Assembly (NCBI GenBank): GCA_036273715.1
Contig: DASUHB010000048.1
Span: forward strand, 1-64,000
DNA length: 64,000 nucleotides
Origin: Gemmatimonadaceae bacterium
Lineage (GTDB): Bacteria; Gemmatimonadota; Gemmatimonadetes; Gemmatimonadales; Gemmatimonadaceae
Direction of reading: 5' to 3'
The notes under the pieces were generated by a model. It saw only the letters and a program-made list of their open reading frames with translations, was not told the DNA's origin and made no database searches. The position numbers and the translations under genes were made by a program. Shown here piece after piece: positions 24,414-33,116 of the stretch. The first letter of the stretch is position 1, and every line of letters starts with the position of its first letter.

Positions 24414-25478
24414 CTAGCGGCTCCGAGCGTCGCGTACACGGCTTGCTATCCACTCGCCGACCTCGCGCGTGCCGATGTTCCCGCCGACGTCAGCCGTACC
24501 GACGCCATGCGCGATCGCTGCATGTACTGCCTGCTCGACCGCTCGAGACGCATCGTCCGCGCCGAAGTCGCTGAGCATCATCGCGACCGTAAGGATGGCA
24601 GCCATGGGATTCGCCACGTTCTTGCCTGCGAGGGGCGGCGCGCTCCCGTGCACCGGTTCGTACATGGTGACGCCGCCAGGGTGGCGATTCGCGCTCGGCG
24701 CGAGGCCGAGTCCGCCGACGAGCATCGACGCGAGGTCGGAGAGGATATCGCCGAAGAGGTTGCCCGTGACGATCACCTGGAAAGACTCGGGCGTGCGAAT
24801 GAGATCCATCGCCATGGCGTCGATGTAGCGCGTGTCGCGCTGCATACCGGGATACTCGCGTCCGATTTCTTCGAAGACGCGTCGCCAGAGATGGTGGGCC
24901 TGAATCGCGTTGGCCTTGTCGGCCATGGTGACGCGCGTCTTGCCGTGGTCCGCGGCCCACTTGAACGCGTACCGCACGATGCGCTCGACCCCTTTGCGCG
25001 TGTTCAGTTCTTCGGCGATGGCGATTTCATCCGGCGTCCCTTGCTTGAAGGTGCCGCCGACGGACACGTACAGCCCTTCGGTGTTTTCGCGAAATACGAC
25101 GAGGTCCAGGTCGCGCGTCGTCTTGCCCTTGAGGGGAGTGAGTCGCTCGTCGATGAGCCGCGCGGGGCGTTCGTTGACGTAGAGGTCGAGTTGGAACCGC
25201 ATGCCGAGCAGGATGTCGCGGGCGTGCTCGTTGCCGGGCACCCGCGGGTCGCCGAGCGCGCCTAACAGAATGGCGTCGAAATCGGTACCGAGGCGCTTCA
25301 TGTCGGCCGGCGCGATGGTCACGCCCGTGGCGAGATAGTGGTCGGCGCTGTAGGGCAGACGCTCGACGTCGATGCCGGGATGGAAGACGTCCTCGACCGC
25401 GGCGAGCGTTTTGAGCGCTTCGCCGACCACTTCGGGGCCGATGCCGTCGCCGGCGATGACCGCGAGGCGGCGGGTCAC
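24414..25478 (-). CDS. Isocitrate/isopropylmalate-type dehydrogenase
   Basis: A 354-residue NAD(P)-dependent beta-decarboxylating dehydrogenase. Family signatures include IAGDGIGPEVVGEA, LDLVVFRENTEGLYVSVGG, the metal/substrate site IDAMAMDLIRTPESFQVIVT, and NLFGDILSDLASMLVGGLGL, followed by EPVHGSAPPLAGKNVANP. The residues would fit 3-isopropylmalate dehydrogenase, but no leuA, leuC or leuD is nearby, so tartrate or another malate-type substrate remains possible. The GTG start overlaps the stop of the cytochrome gene (GTGA), so it is translated with the upstream cytochrome c and zinc-ribbon genes. Confidence 0.85.
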   Translation of the reverse strand: MTRRLAVIAGDGIGPEVVGEALKTLAAVEDVFHPGIDVERLPYSADHYLATGVTIAPADMKRLGTDFDAILLGALGDPRVPGNEHARDILLGMRFQLDLYVNERPARLIDERLTPLKGKTTRDLDLVVFRENTEGLYVSVGGTFKQGTPDEIAIAEELNTRKGVERIVRYAFKWAADHGKTRVTMADKANAIQAHHLWRRVFEEIGREYPGMQRDTRYIDAMAMDLIRTPESFQVIVTGNLFGDILSDLASMLVGGLGLAPSANRHPGGVTMYEPVHGSAPPLAGKNVANPMAAILTVAMMLSDFGADDASRAVEQAVHAAIAHGVGTADVGGNIGTREVGEWIASRVRDARSR

Positions 25479-26065
25479 CGGCTGTTCGGGCGAGTCGTGT
25501 CGCCGCGCGGCTTGCCTAACCGGGAGCTCGAATCGGCGCGCGCCGCGCCGGTATCGGGGTGCAGCGGAGCGTGGCTCACCGCCGATGGGTGCGAGAGCGT
25601 GTACACGTACGCCGCGAGCTTCGTGAGATCGGAGTCGCTGAGCATTCCTGAATACGCCGGCATGGCGACCGAGAATTGTCGTGGCGTGGCGACGCCCGCG
25701 GCGATCACGCCGCGAATGCCGGCGAAGGAACTGTCACCGTTCAGCCACGTCGTGTCCGTGAGGTCGGGGCCTAACTTTGCCGTGCCGCGTCCCAAGCCGC
25801 CGTGGCACGTGAAGCACCTGCCGCGTCCATGATAAAGTGCGTAGCCAGCCGCGGAATCTGCGGGTTCGATTACCACGGGAGCCGCGGGAGCCACGTTCGC
25901 GCTCTCGAGGGGTACCGGCGCGGCAACCGTGCTCTCGGCGCTCGCGGTGCCGGCGAGAGGCATCGCGGCCGCGGTATCGATCGGTACGCGCCCACCTTTG
26001 CTTTCACCGTGACACGCGGCGAGCGCCGTCCAGAGCACCACCGCGCACGCGGCGACGTGCCGCAT
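25475..26065 (-). CDS. Cytochrome c-type lipoprotein
   Basis: A 196-residue exported protein. The start at 26065 overlaps the previous gene's stop (TAATG) and gives a clear lipoprotein signal ending in LAAC. A Pro/Ala/Val-rich linker follows, then one class I cytochrome c domain with the heme motif CFTCHG and an axial-Met candidate in FSVAMPAYSGMLSDSDLTKL. Likely membrane-tethered, carrying electrons in the periplasm. The C-terminal 30 residues are low-complexity. It sits between a zinc-ribbon gene and a dehydrogenase gene in one overlapping operon. Confidence 0.87.
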   Translation of the reverse strand: MRHVAACAVVLWTALAACHGESKGGRVPIDTAAAMPLAGTASAESTVAAPVPLESANVAPAAPVVIEPADSAAGYALYHGRGRCFTCHGGLGRGTAKLGPDLTDTTWLNGDSSFAGIRGVIAAGVATPRQFSVAMPAYSGMLSDSDLTKLAAYVYTLSHPSAVSHAPLHPDTGAARADSSSRLGKPRGDTTRPNSR

Positions 26066-26769
26066 TATGCCGTGGCGATGCCGCGCCCGCACGTGATGCA
26101 GAACTTCCAACTGATCTCGAGCTCCGTTCCACACGCGGGACACCGTTGGATGGTGAGATTCTGTCCGCAATGTGGACAGAAGGCGACGCGGCGCCCATCG
26201 GGCAGATTCCCGCCGCAGTATCGGCAGTTGGCATCGTCACGCGACCTCGTCGACGACGAGGCCGCCGCGCTCGCGGTGGGTTGAATCGTCGTGGCCACAC
26301 CGGTGCTCGATCCTCGCGTCGCCCACGACATCGGCGACGCGGGGGAGGACGAAGCCGTTGTCCGAGATCCCGCGCTGCCCGACGCGGCGTCCGGGAGTCC
26401 GCTCTCGTCCACCATCATTTCATCGGCGCGTTGCTGCGCACCGGCGAGCAGGGCGATGCGCGACGCCGCGAACTCCCGAAAAATCGCGGTATTCGGATTC
26501 ATGGTCGCGAGCTCGGCCCGTATCGCACCGGCCATCGCGTCGTCAACTGCGAGGTAGCCGCGCTCGCCGGACAGCAAGCGACAGAGCGCCACCTCGTAGT
26601 CCTGGTTGGTTTCAATTCCCGTCTCGCGCCGGTTGTGACGATACGGAATCAAGTTCTGGTAGAGCTCCGACACCTCGAAGTGGTGCGTGAGGTAGGCCGG
26701 ATAGCCGTTACGTATGTTCTCCACGAGACGTCGAAAGAGCCGGTCGAGATCATCCATGCCCGATTCCAT
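26065..26769 (-). CDS. Double zinc-ribbon protein
   Basis: About 234 residues from the ATG at 26769, which fits a promoter just upstream; an ATG at 26757 is an alternative. The N-terminal ~110 residues form a helical domain (DLDRLFRRLVENIRNGYPAY and DYEVALCRLLSGERGYLAVD). A Ser/Ala/Thr-rich linker of ~70 residues follows, then a double zinc ribbon: CRYCGG, CPHCGQ, CPACGT and CITCGR. The function is unknown. Related double-ribbon proteins act as adaptors. It heads an operon with a cytochrome c and a dehydrogenase. Confidence 0.78.
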   Translation of the reverse strand: MESGMDDLDRLFRRLVENIRNGYPAYLTHHFEVSELYQNLIPYRHNRRETGIETNQDYEVALCRLLSGERGYLAVDDAMAGAIRAELATMNPNTAIFREFAASRIALLAGAQQRADEMMVDESGLPDAASGSAGSRTTASSSPASPMSWATRGSSTGVATTIQPTASAAASSSTRSRDDANCRYCGGNLPDGRRVAFCPHCGQNLTIQRCPACGTELEISWKFCITCGRGIATA

Positions 26770-26796
26770 GAAGAAGTGGGACGCACCGTCCTGCCA

Positions 26797-26827
26797 ATTA
26801 TAGGCGGGACGGCCCGCGCTCGCGCAA
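26797..26827 (-). promoter_or_regulatory. Promoter with perfect -10 box for the zinc-ribbon operon
   Basis: The minus strand carries a perfect TATAAT at 26797-26802 with TTGCGC at 26822-26827, spacer 19 bases (longer than ideal). The start point would lie near 26790, about 20 bases before the ATG at 26769. It is one of very few TATAAT sequences in this GC-rich window. Confidence 0.45.
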
Positions 26828-26914
26828 GGGCGCGGTTCTGACGCCGGAGCCACCGCACTGCAGTTTACATCATCTCTTCCGCGCCTGATCGCGCGCACCA
26901 CCGCGTCGATTCTC

Positions 26915-28885
26915 GTGCTGTTCGGCTTGGTGCCGGTCGCGAATTTGCTCGCGGCCGGCTCGCTGCCGTGGTGGTCGGACGTGGTGTGGCTCTGGACGTT
27001 CGCCGGAGCCTGCGTGTTCGTTGCGGCCTACGTGATCGCGCGGGTGCTGGGCGAAGGTGCCGAGCGCATCGGTGCGCGCGTGTGCGCAATCGTGATGGCG
27101 CCGTCGTCGCGTGTGTTTCTGTCGCTTGTGTGCGTGGCCGGCTTTCTTCTGGCCGCCGGCGCGGCGTGGTACTGCTTCAACCGCCAGCCGCAGTCGATCG
27201 ACGAGATGGCGCAGCTCTGGCACGCGCGGATGCTGCTGGCGGGCCACCTGTCGATCCCCACCGAGGCGGACCCGGCGTTCTTCTCGGCGATGAACGTGAT
27301 CGATGCCGGCGGCCGATGGTATTCGCAGTTTCCCATCGGCGGTCCGCTCGTGCTGGCGGCCGGTCTTGCGTTAGGCGCTGTCTGGCTGGTGAATCCGCTG
27401 CTGATCGCGCTAACGATCCGGAACGTCTACCGCTTTGCCCAACGCGCGTACGGCGAATCGTTTGCCCGCGGCGCGACGCTGCTGCTGCTGGCGGCGCCGT
27501 TTTTCCTGTTCATGGGCGCGAGCGAGCAGAATCACGTGCCGGCGCTGGCGATGGCCACGCTGGCGCTGGCGGCGCTCCCGGCGTGGGCGAGCGCGGCGTC
27601 GCGCCGCGCGGCCTGCGTCCAGGCGGCGATCATCGGTGCTGCGTTAGGCGCGATGGCGACGGTGCGCCCGCTCGACGCGCTGGCGGTGGCCGTGGCGTGC
27701 GGGCTCTACCAATTGAGTGTGCTCTTCCGCGCGAAGCAGCGGTGGCCGGAAATCGCCGTGCAGTGCGTGGCCGGCATCGTGCCCGTGGCGCTGCTCCTGT
27801 GGGCGAACGCGCATACCACGGGCGCCCCGCTCCGATTCGGCTACGCGGTGATGTGGGGCGCGAATCACGGGCTCGGGTTCCATGCGAGTCCGTTCGGCGA
27901 CGCACACACCCCGCGCCGCGCGCTCGTGCTCGCGTCCCTCTATCTGATGAAGCTCGACATGTACCTGTTCGAGTGGCCTATCCCTGCGCTGCTCGCACCG
28001 ATTGTTGCGCTCGCGTGGCTGCGCCGGCCGACGTCCTGGGATGCATTGCTCGCCGCCATCATCCTGACCGTGCTCATCGCGTACGCTCTCTATTGGCACA
28101 ACGGACATTTTCTCGGCCCGCGATTCCTCTACACGGCGGTACCCGCGTTCGTGCTGCTGGCGGCGCGCGCGCCCGGCGCGATCGCGGCGCGTACCGGCTC
28201 CGTTGGGCGGACGATGGCCTACGCGGTGATGCCCCTGGCCGTGATCGTGGCGCTCACAGGGCTCGCCGGTCCCGTCGGGATTCCGGCGCGGCTCGCCGAG
28301 TATCGCGATGGCCAGTGGGAGCTGAAGGCCGATCTCGCGGCGCAGACACGCGACGCCCACCTCGGCCGTGCGTTAGTCTTCGTGCACGAAGGATGGGGCG
28401 CGCGGCTCATGGCGCGCATGTGGGCGATCGGCGTGTCGCGCGCCGATGCGGAGCACCTGCTTGCCACGTCCGACGCGTGTGCGCTCGAGCTGGCGACCGA
28501 AGCGGAAGAGCGACACCCGCCGGCAGACACCGTTGGCCTCGCGGCGCGCCTCGCGGTGGCGACGCCTCGCGCGGCGCGCCAGGAGCTGCGCCTGCGGGCC
28601 GACGTCACGCCGGACGTGACGCTCCGCTTCGTCGGCGCAACCGCGCTGCCGGCGCCGTGCGTCGCCCAAGCGCAGGCGGACTCGGTGGGCATGAGCCTCT
28701 ACCCGCCGTTTCTCACCTTGAATCACGTCGGACCCGATGGTCGCGTCGGCGGCGACGTCGTGTTCGTTCGCGATCTGGGTGTGCGCAACGACGAGCTGCG
28801 CGCGCGGTTCGGCGACCGCACCTGGTATCGCTATCGCCCGCGCCGGTCGCCGGCAGACACTAGCCCGGCGTTCGTGCGGTACTAA
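26915..28885 (+). CDS. GT-C-fold membrane glycosyltransferase (GT39/ArnT-like)
   Basis: A 656-residue polytopic membrane protein with about ten hydrophobic spans in the first 460 residues. The first loop carries the acidic motif of GT-C enzymes (QSIDEMAQLWHARMLLAGHL), followed by NVIDAGGRWYSQFPIGGPLV. Later there is YWHNGHFLGPRFLYTAVPAF. The C-terminal ~190 residues form a soluble domain. Such enzymes transfer a sugar from a polyprenyl-phosphate carrier to lipid, protein or glycan on the outer face. GTG start at 26915 with no visible Shine-Dalgarno; no ATG lies in frame upstream. The convergent neighbour is a DPM1-like enzyme that could make the polyprenyl-phosphate sugar donor. Confidence 0.8.
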   Translation: MLFGLVPVANLLAAGSLPWWSDVVWLWTFAGACVFVAAYVIARVLGEGAERIGARVCAIVMAPSSRVFLSLVCVAGFLLAAGAAWYCFNRQPQSIDEMAQLWHARMLLAGHLSIPTEADPAFFSAMNVIDAGGRWYSQFPIGGPLVLAAGLALGAVWLVNPLLIALTIRNVYRFAQRAYGESFARGATLLLLAAPFFLFMGASEQNHVPALAMATLALAALPAWASAASRRAACVQAAIIGAALGAMATVRPLDALAVAVACGLYQLSVLFRAKQRWPEIAVQCVAGIVPVALLLWANAHTTGAPLRFGYAVMWGANHGLGFHASPFGDAHTPRRALVLASLYLMKLDMYLFEWPIPALLAPIVALAWLRRPTSWDALLAAIILTVLIAYALYWHNGHFLGPRFLYTAVPAFVLLAARAPGAIAARTGSVGRTMAYAVMPLAVIVALTGLAGPVGIPARLAEYRDGQWELKADLAAQTRDAHLGRALVFVHEGWGARLMARMWAIGVSRADAEHLLATSDACALELATEAEERHPPADTVGLAARLAVATPRAARQELRLRADVTPDVTLRFVGATALPAPCVAQAQADSVGMSLYPPFLTLNHVGPDGRVGGDVVFVRDLGVRNDELRARFGDRTWYRYRPRRSPADTSPAFVRY

Positions 28886-28893
28886 CGGAAGAG

Positions 28894-28909
28894 CGCGCCG
28901 CGCGGCGCG
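28894..28909. terminator. GC palindrome between two convergent glycosyltransferase genes
   Basis: The 16-base sequence CGCGCCGCGCGGCGCG is a perfect palindrome filling most of the 25-base gap between the stops at 28885 and 28911. No T-run follows on either strand. A shared transcription-end structure is likely but unproven. Confidence 0.4.
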
Positions 28910-28910
28910 T

Positions 28911-29675
28911 TCAGGCGCGGACGCCGGGCAGCCGTTCCTGTGCGCGCGACGAGAGGTGCGCGCGCGCGATGTGGTTGAGCGCGGCCACACCGTCCTTCCA
29001 CGTGATCTTCTTCCCTTCGGCGTACGTGCGCCCGTAGTAGCTGATCGGGACTTCGTACACGCGCGCTCCCATCTGCGACAGGCGGGCGACGATTTCCGGC
29101 TCGATGCCGAACCGCGAGTTCGTCAGATGCATCCGGCGGAACGCTTCCATCGTGAATGCCTTGTACCCGACTTCCATGTCCGTCAGGTTCAGGTTCGTGA
29201 ACATGTTGGACAGTAGCGTTAGGCCCTGGTTGCCGACCCGGTGCCAGAAATAGAGCACGCGGTGCGCGCCGCCGCCGCCGAACCGCGTGCCGACGACCGC
29301 GTCGGCCTGGCCATCGAGAATCGGCTTGATCATCGCCGGGATGTCGCTCGGGTCGTACTCGAGGTCGGCGTCCTGAATGATGGCGATGTCGCCGGTCGCG
29401 TTCTGTCGGGCGGTGCGGATCGCGGCGCCTTTGCCCCGGTTCTCGGCGTGCCGGGCCACGACGAGCCGTTCCCCTTCGACTTCGCTCTTGCGCGTCAACC
29501 GGTCGTACGTCGCGTCGTCCGATGCATCATCCACGGCCACAACCTGCAGGGCCAGGCCCAACGACTCGAGCCGCCTGCGTTGGGCGAGCACCGCGTCGAC
29601 GGTTCGTTCGATGGTTGCTTCTTCGTTGTAGCAGGGAACCAATACACTGAGTAACGAGAAGCGCGGAGCGGTCAT
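28911..29675 (-). CDS. GT2 polyprenyl-phosphate glycosyltransferase (DPM1-like)
   Basis: A 254-residue family 2 glycosyltransferase. The N-terminal strand LSVLVPCYNEEATIERTVDA, VVAVDDASDDATYDRL, and the DxD-type site ATGDIAIIQDADLEYDP near 100-115 are standard. GTRFGGGGAHRVLYFWHRVG and EVGYKAFTMEAFRRM fit the dolichyl-phosphate-mannose-synthase-like branch. It lacks C-terminal membrane spans and so would be peripheral. It likely charges a lipid carrier with a sugar on the inner face, supplying GT-C enzymes such as its convergent neighbour. Confidence 0.9.
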   Translation of the reverse strand: MTAPRFSLLSVLVPCYNEEATIERTVDAVLAQRRRLESLGLALQVVAVDDASDDATYDRLTRKSEVEGERLVVARHAENRGKGAAIRTARQNATGDIAIIQDADLEYDPSDIPAMIKPILDGQADAVVGTRFGGGGAHRVLYFWHRVGNQGLTLLSNMFTNLNLTDMEVGYKAFTMEAFRRMHLTNSRFGIEPEIVARLSQMGARVYEVPISYYGRTYAEGKKITWKDGVAALNHIARAHLSSRAQERLPGVRA

Positions 29676-29703
29676 CGGGCGCCGTCACACGGTGTGGGAA
29701 GGG

Positions 29704-29886
29704 TCAATGTCGTTCGAGACTGTCCATCGTCTTGTCCGCGTTCGACGTGATGGATGAGCGCGTCTTCCCGCCCGCACGGTTCACCAGCCGCGTGACGACA
29801 TCGTCCTGGTTCACTTGCGCGTCCGTCCATCCCCACCAATAGCCCAACGCGACACCAAGAACCAATAATATCATGACCTTCCGCAC
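29704..29886 (-). CDS. Small single-span membrane protein
   Basis: A 60-residue protein starting at a GTG at 29886 with GAGGAG eight bases upstream. One hydrophobic helix (MILLVLGVALGYWWGWTDAQ) is followed by a charged tail of about 35 residues (RLVNRAGGKTRSSITSNADK). Function unknown. It lies between the GT2 gene and the RNase H gene on the same strand, with gaps of about 25 bases on each side, so it is probably co-transcribed. Confidence 0.6.
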   Translation of the reverse strand: MRKVMILLVLGVALGYWWGWTDAQVNQDDVVTRLVNRAGGKTRSSITSNADKTMDSLERH

Positions 29887-29910
29887 TGGGGTCTCCTCTG
29901 AGAATGGACC

Positions 29911-30537
29911 TCAGAAGAGACTTTCCGTTTCGATGGCCGGTAACGGTCGCGCCGGCTTGAACGTCGCGGGATCGGGCATCGGATCTGGCGCGATCGTCAC
30001 CCGGCCTCGCTCCCGCTCCGACGCGAGCCACGTGTCGAACTCCGAGTCGATCATGCCGTTCGAGCCCAGCTGGCGCGCCGCGGCGCGCGTCGCGAGGACG
30101 TTCGCGTACTCGTTCTGCGGATGTCCGGCGTGGCCGCGCACCCACCGCCACTCGATGCGGTGCCGGCGAGCCGTGTCCACGAGCTCGCGCCACAACGCGA
30201 CATTTTCGATCGCTCCCGTCTTTCGACGCCACCCGCGCCGGGCCCAGTCGTAGACCCACGACGTCATCCCGTCGACGAGGTAGCGAGAGTCGCTGGTGAA
30301 AACCACGTGCTGTGCCGACCCGTCGAGCCCGACGAGTCTGAGGCCTTCGATCGCCGACCGCAGCGCCATCCTGTTGTTGGTCGTCGCGGGCTCGGCCAGC
30401 CAGTAGTCGCGACGGATTGGCTGGCGTCCCCCGCCATCGGCCGACGGCATCTCAATGAGCCCGCCGGCGCCGCCGGGGTTGTCGCCTTCGCGGCCGTTCC
30501 CGAGGCAGGATTCGTCCGCGTAAATCGCGATGAGCAC
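29911..30537 (-). CDS. rnhA: Ribonuclease HI family protein
   Basis: 208 residues from a GTG at 30537; the longer upstream reading is Arg-rich and not credible. The RNase H fold is clear: IYADESCLGNG (first Asp), GGAGGLIE, NNRMALRSAIEGLRL (Glu), FTSDSRYLVDGM (second Asp), and WVRGHAGHPQNEYANVLA. At the fourth carboxylate, where E. coli has Asp134 in ERCDELA, this protein has Asn (EYANVLA). The first motif reads DES rather than DGS. It probably removes RNA from RNA-DNA hybrids. A C-terminal extension of about 60 residues is Pro-rich. Confidence 0.87.
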   Translation of the reverse strand: MLIAIYADESCLGNGREGDNPGGAGGLIEMPSADGGGRQPIRRDYWLAEPATTNNRMALRSAIEGLRLVGLDGSAQHVVFTSDSRYLVDGMTSWVYDWARRGWRRKTGAIENVALWRELVDTARRHRIEWRWVRGHAGHPQNEYANVLATRAAARQLGSNGMIDSEFDTWLASERERGRVTIAPDPMPDPATFKPARPLPAIETESLF

Positions 30538-30575
30538 AGATTGCAGCCTCGGTGTGAAATCCGGATGGCGCCGTC

Positions 30576-30794
30576 CTAACGAACGACGTTGATCGTGTCG
30601 ATGTCGTCCAGCGAAAATGCGAGCGCTTCGCCGGTGGTTGGATTGGTCGCTTCGATCACCTCGCGCCGGCCTTCGGTGCGCAGCCGACGCGGGACGATCA
30701 CGTACTCGGTGCCGCGCCGCATGACCACGACACGCGTCGCGTCTGCGATCGCGCGCTCGAGGGCATCGTAGTCCGCCGGCGTCAAGTACGCCAT
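30576..30794 (-). CDS. Small hypothetical protein
   Basis: A 72-residue protein (MAYLTPADYDALERAIADAT at the N-terminus) whose start overlaps the end of the M20 peptidase gene by 13 bases. The rest, including RVVVMRRGTEYVIVPRRL and EALAFSLDDIDTINVV, suggests a small beta-barrel. The family is not recognised. Codon usage and the overlap support a real gene. Confidence 0.62.
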   Translation of the reverse strand: MAYLTPADYDALERAIADATRVVVMRRGTEYVIVPRRLRTEGRREVIEATNPTTGEALAFSLDDIDTINVVR

Positions 30795-31954
30795 ACCGCA
30801 TCTTCGTCGCGGGCCCAGGCGCCGGCGAGGGTGGTGAGCACACGCGTCGCTCGCTCGATCTCGTCGATCTCGATCCACTCGGCGGCCGCATGCGCTCGAG
30901 CGATGTCGCCCGGCCCGAAGCAAATGGCGGGGATGCCCGCCTCGTTCAGCAACGCCGCGTCGGTCCAGGCGCTCAGTCCCTCGACGCGCGTTGGCTCGCC
31001 GATCGACGTCAGCGCGCGGCCGAGCCGCCGCACGACGGGCGCATCGACGGCGACGTCGCTCGGATTCTGTGCCAGGTCTAACGCAACGACGGCGTCGAAC
31101 GACGGATGCGTCGCACGCACGCGTGCGCACGCGTCACGCACTTCCTCCACCGCCTGCTCCGGCGTCTCCCCGGGCAGCGTGCGCCGTTCGATGCGCAGCG
31201 TGCAGCGGTCCGGATACGTCGACATGCCTAACCCGCCATCGATCGTCGACGCGTGCCACGATGCGCGGCCGAGCAGCGGGTGGGTACGACGCACGAGCTC
31301 GCTCGACTCGAGCGCATCGAGCTCGGCCAATAGCAGCCCCGCGTGACGAATCGCATCGATGCCCACGTCGTAGCGGCTGCCGTGCGCCGCCCGACCGCGC
31401 ACCGTGACCGTGGTCCATACGAAGCCGCGATGCGCCGGCGCGATGGCCAGGCGCGTCGGCTCGGTGACGATCGCCGCATCGGCCCGCACGCCGCCGGCGA
31501 TCAGGGCACGCGTGCCGAAGCTGCCGAACTCCTCATCGGCGACGGCCGTGAGAACGATCTCGCAATCCAGTCCGTTCGCTGCGGCGCGCGCCGCCGCGGC
31601 GCACATCGCGGCCACGCCGCCCTTCATGTCGGACGATCCGCGGCCCCAGATGGAGCCATCGCGTTCGTTCGCCGCGAACGGCTCGTGCGTCATGCCGTCC
31701 GTTCCGACGACATCGAGGTGGCCGTTGAACATGAGCGTGCGTCCGCCGGCCCGCCCGACGCGCGCAACGACGTTCGGACGGTTAGGCCCGGCGTCGACGA
31801 CGTCGGCGGCGATGCCCCACGAGCGTAACACTTCGGCGAGGGCGCGCGCGACGGGTCCTTCGCCCGGCGCGCCGGGTACGAGCGATGGGTTGCGCGAATC
31901 GACGCGCACGAGCGTCTTCGCGAGCGCCACCGCGTCGCCGGGCGCGACCGTCAT
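30782..31954 (-). CDS. M20 family metallopeptidase (ArgE/DapE-like)
   Basis: A 390-residue di-zinc hydrolase. Metal-ligand motifs are visible: FNGHLDVVG near 77, GRGSSDMKGGVAAM (bridging Asp) near 105, and ADEEFGSFG (catalytic/ligand Glu pair) near 142. The dimerisation lid contains HRGFVWTTVTVRGRAAHGS. Family members deacylate acetylornithine, succinyl-diaminopimelate or dipeptides; the substrate is not determined here. The start codon overlaps the GHMP-kinase stop (ATGA), so the two are translationally coupled. Confidence 0.88.
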   Translation of the reverse strand: MTVAPGDAVALAKTLVRVDSRNPSLVPGAPGEGPVARALAEVLRSWGIAADVVDAGPNRPNVVARVGRAGGRTLMFNGHLDVVGTDGMTHEPFAANERDGSIWGRGSSDMKGGVAAMCAAAARAAANGLDCEIVLTAVADEEFGSFGTRALIAGGVRADAAIVTEPTRLAIAPAHRGFVWTTVTVRGRAAHGSRYDVGIDAIRHAGLLLAELDALESSELVRRTHPLLGRASWHASTIDGGLGMSTYPDRCTLRIERRTLPGETPEQAVEEVRDACARVRATHPSFDAVVALDLAQNPSDVAVDAPVVRRLGRALTSIGEPTRVEGLSAWTDAALLNEAGIPAICFGPGDIARAHAAAEWIEIDEIERATRVLTTLAGAWARDEDAVWRT

Positions 31955-32910
31955 GCGGGCACCGCGATGTCGACGAGCCGCGCGCCGTCCAGGTCGATCG
32001 TGAACGGGAGCGGCACGGCCACAGATGCCACGGCGGCGCGGACCGCGTCGACCGCGGCTTCGGGAGCGATCACCAGGACGCTGCCGCCGCCCGACGCGCC
32101 TAACGCTTTGCCGCCGGTGGCACCCGCACGGCGCGCCACATCGAGGACGCGCTCGATGCCCGGCGTGGAAATGCGCGCGTGCAGGCTGCGCTGAAAATGC
32201 CAGTGTTCGTCGACCAGCATCGACAGCTCATCGATCGACCCGTGCTCCAGCGACTGCGCCATCCGCGCGGCGAGCGCCTTCATCCGCGCCAGGGCCGCGG
32301 TCACGCGCGGCTCGCGTGCGCGATACGCCTCGATTACCGCGGTGATTGTGCGCCCCGAGAGCCGCGACTCGCCGGTGAACCCCACGATGCACCGCCGCTC
32401 GATTTCCGCCCGGCGCGCGGCCGGCAGCGCGATCCGCCGCGCCTCGACTGCCGCGCCGAAACGCAACTCGAGCGCGCCGCCTAACGCAGCAGCGTAGTGG
32501 TCCTGGCTCCCGCCGGGCACGTGCAGCCCTTCCGTCTCGACCGCACGGCTGCGCTCGGCGAGCGCGGTTGCCTCGGGCGACTCGCCGCGCCACGACGAGA
32601 GCGCGGCTTGAATCGCGACCCCGGCCGCCGACGACCCACCCAACCCCGCGCCGCGCGGGAAATCGTTACGGAGATCGAGCGACACGTGTGAAACGCCGGC
32701 CCGCTCCAGCGCCGCGAGCGGTAAGGCCTGGTCTTCCTCGTGCGCATTCACGTGCAGCCCAACGCCGCGATCCGCGAGGCGCGCGGTCGCATAACGCGCG
32801 ATCGCGAGATTGCAGACGCAGCCGCCTTCCTCTTGCGGGTACGGCGGGACGTCCGTCCAACCGCCACCCAAGTCGATGCGCACCGGCGCGCGCGCTGTCA
32901 CCTCACGCAC
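31951..32910 (-). CDS. GHMP kinase (sugar kinase, HddA/fucokinase-like)
   Basis: A 319-residue GHMP-fold kinase from a GTG at 32910. Motif 1 is RAPVRIDLGGGWTDVPPY, which is typical of HddA-like heptose-7-phosphate and L-fucose/arabinose kinases rather than mevalonate kinases. Motif 2, the ATP loop, is PRGAGLGGSSAAGVAI near 90. Motif 3 is GGKALGASGGGSVLVI near 275. GLHVPGGSQDHYAAALGGAL is also characteristic. Likely phosphorylates a sugar destined for a nucleotide sugar. Coupled to the M20 peptidase gene. Confidence 0.87.
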   Translation of the reverse strand: MREVTARAPVRIDLGGGWTDVPPYPQEEGGCVCNLAIARYATARLADRGVGLHVNAHEEDQALPLAALERAGVSHVSLDLRNDFPRGAGLGGSSAAGVAIQAALSSWRGESPEATALAERSRAVETEGLHVPGGSQDHYAAALGGALELRFGAAVEARRIALPAARRAEIERRCIVGFTGESRLSGRTITAVIEAYRAREPRVTAALARMKALAARMAQSLEHGSIDELSMLVDEHWHFQRSLHARISTPGIERVLDVARRAGATGGKALGASGGGSVLVIAPEAAVDAVRAAVASVAVPLPFTIDLDGARLVDIAVPA

Positions 32911-33116
32911 GGTTCAGCTCGAAAGCCGGCGTGCAACGTGACGTCCCATACAGCGACGAGCGCTAAACCGTCGGAGCGAGTGCATATTCCATCATACGTA
33001 GCGGGGTTCGAGGCGGTGGGAAATGGAAAACTAGTTCCTGGCCGCTCGATTGCCAGACTGTTGCATGATGGCCATGATAGAGTTTCCTGTCCTCTCGTGC
33101 GTCTGCCAGGTGCCCG

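Noticed and set aside
26968-28863. A 631-codon frame overlapping the GT-C gene on the same strand
   Set aside because: Composition is Arg/Ala/Gly-rich with no domain; the other frame encodes membrane helices and GT-C motifs.
30538-30891. Upstream extension of the RNase H frame
   Set aside because: Arg-rich and antisense-like; the GTG at 30537 opens the RNase H fold directly.
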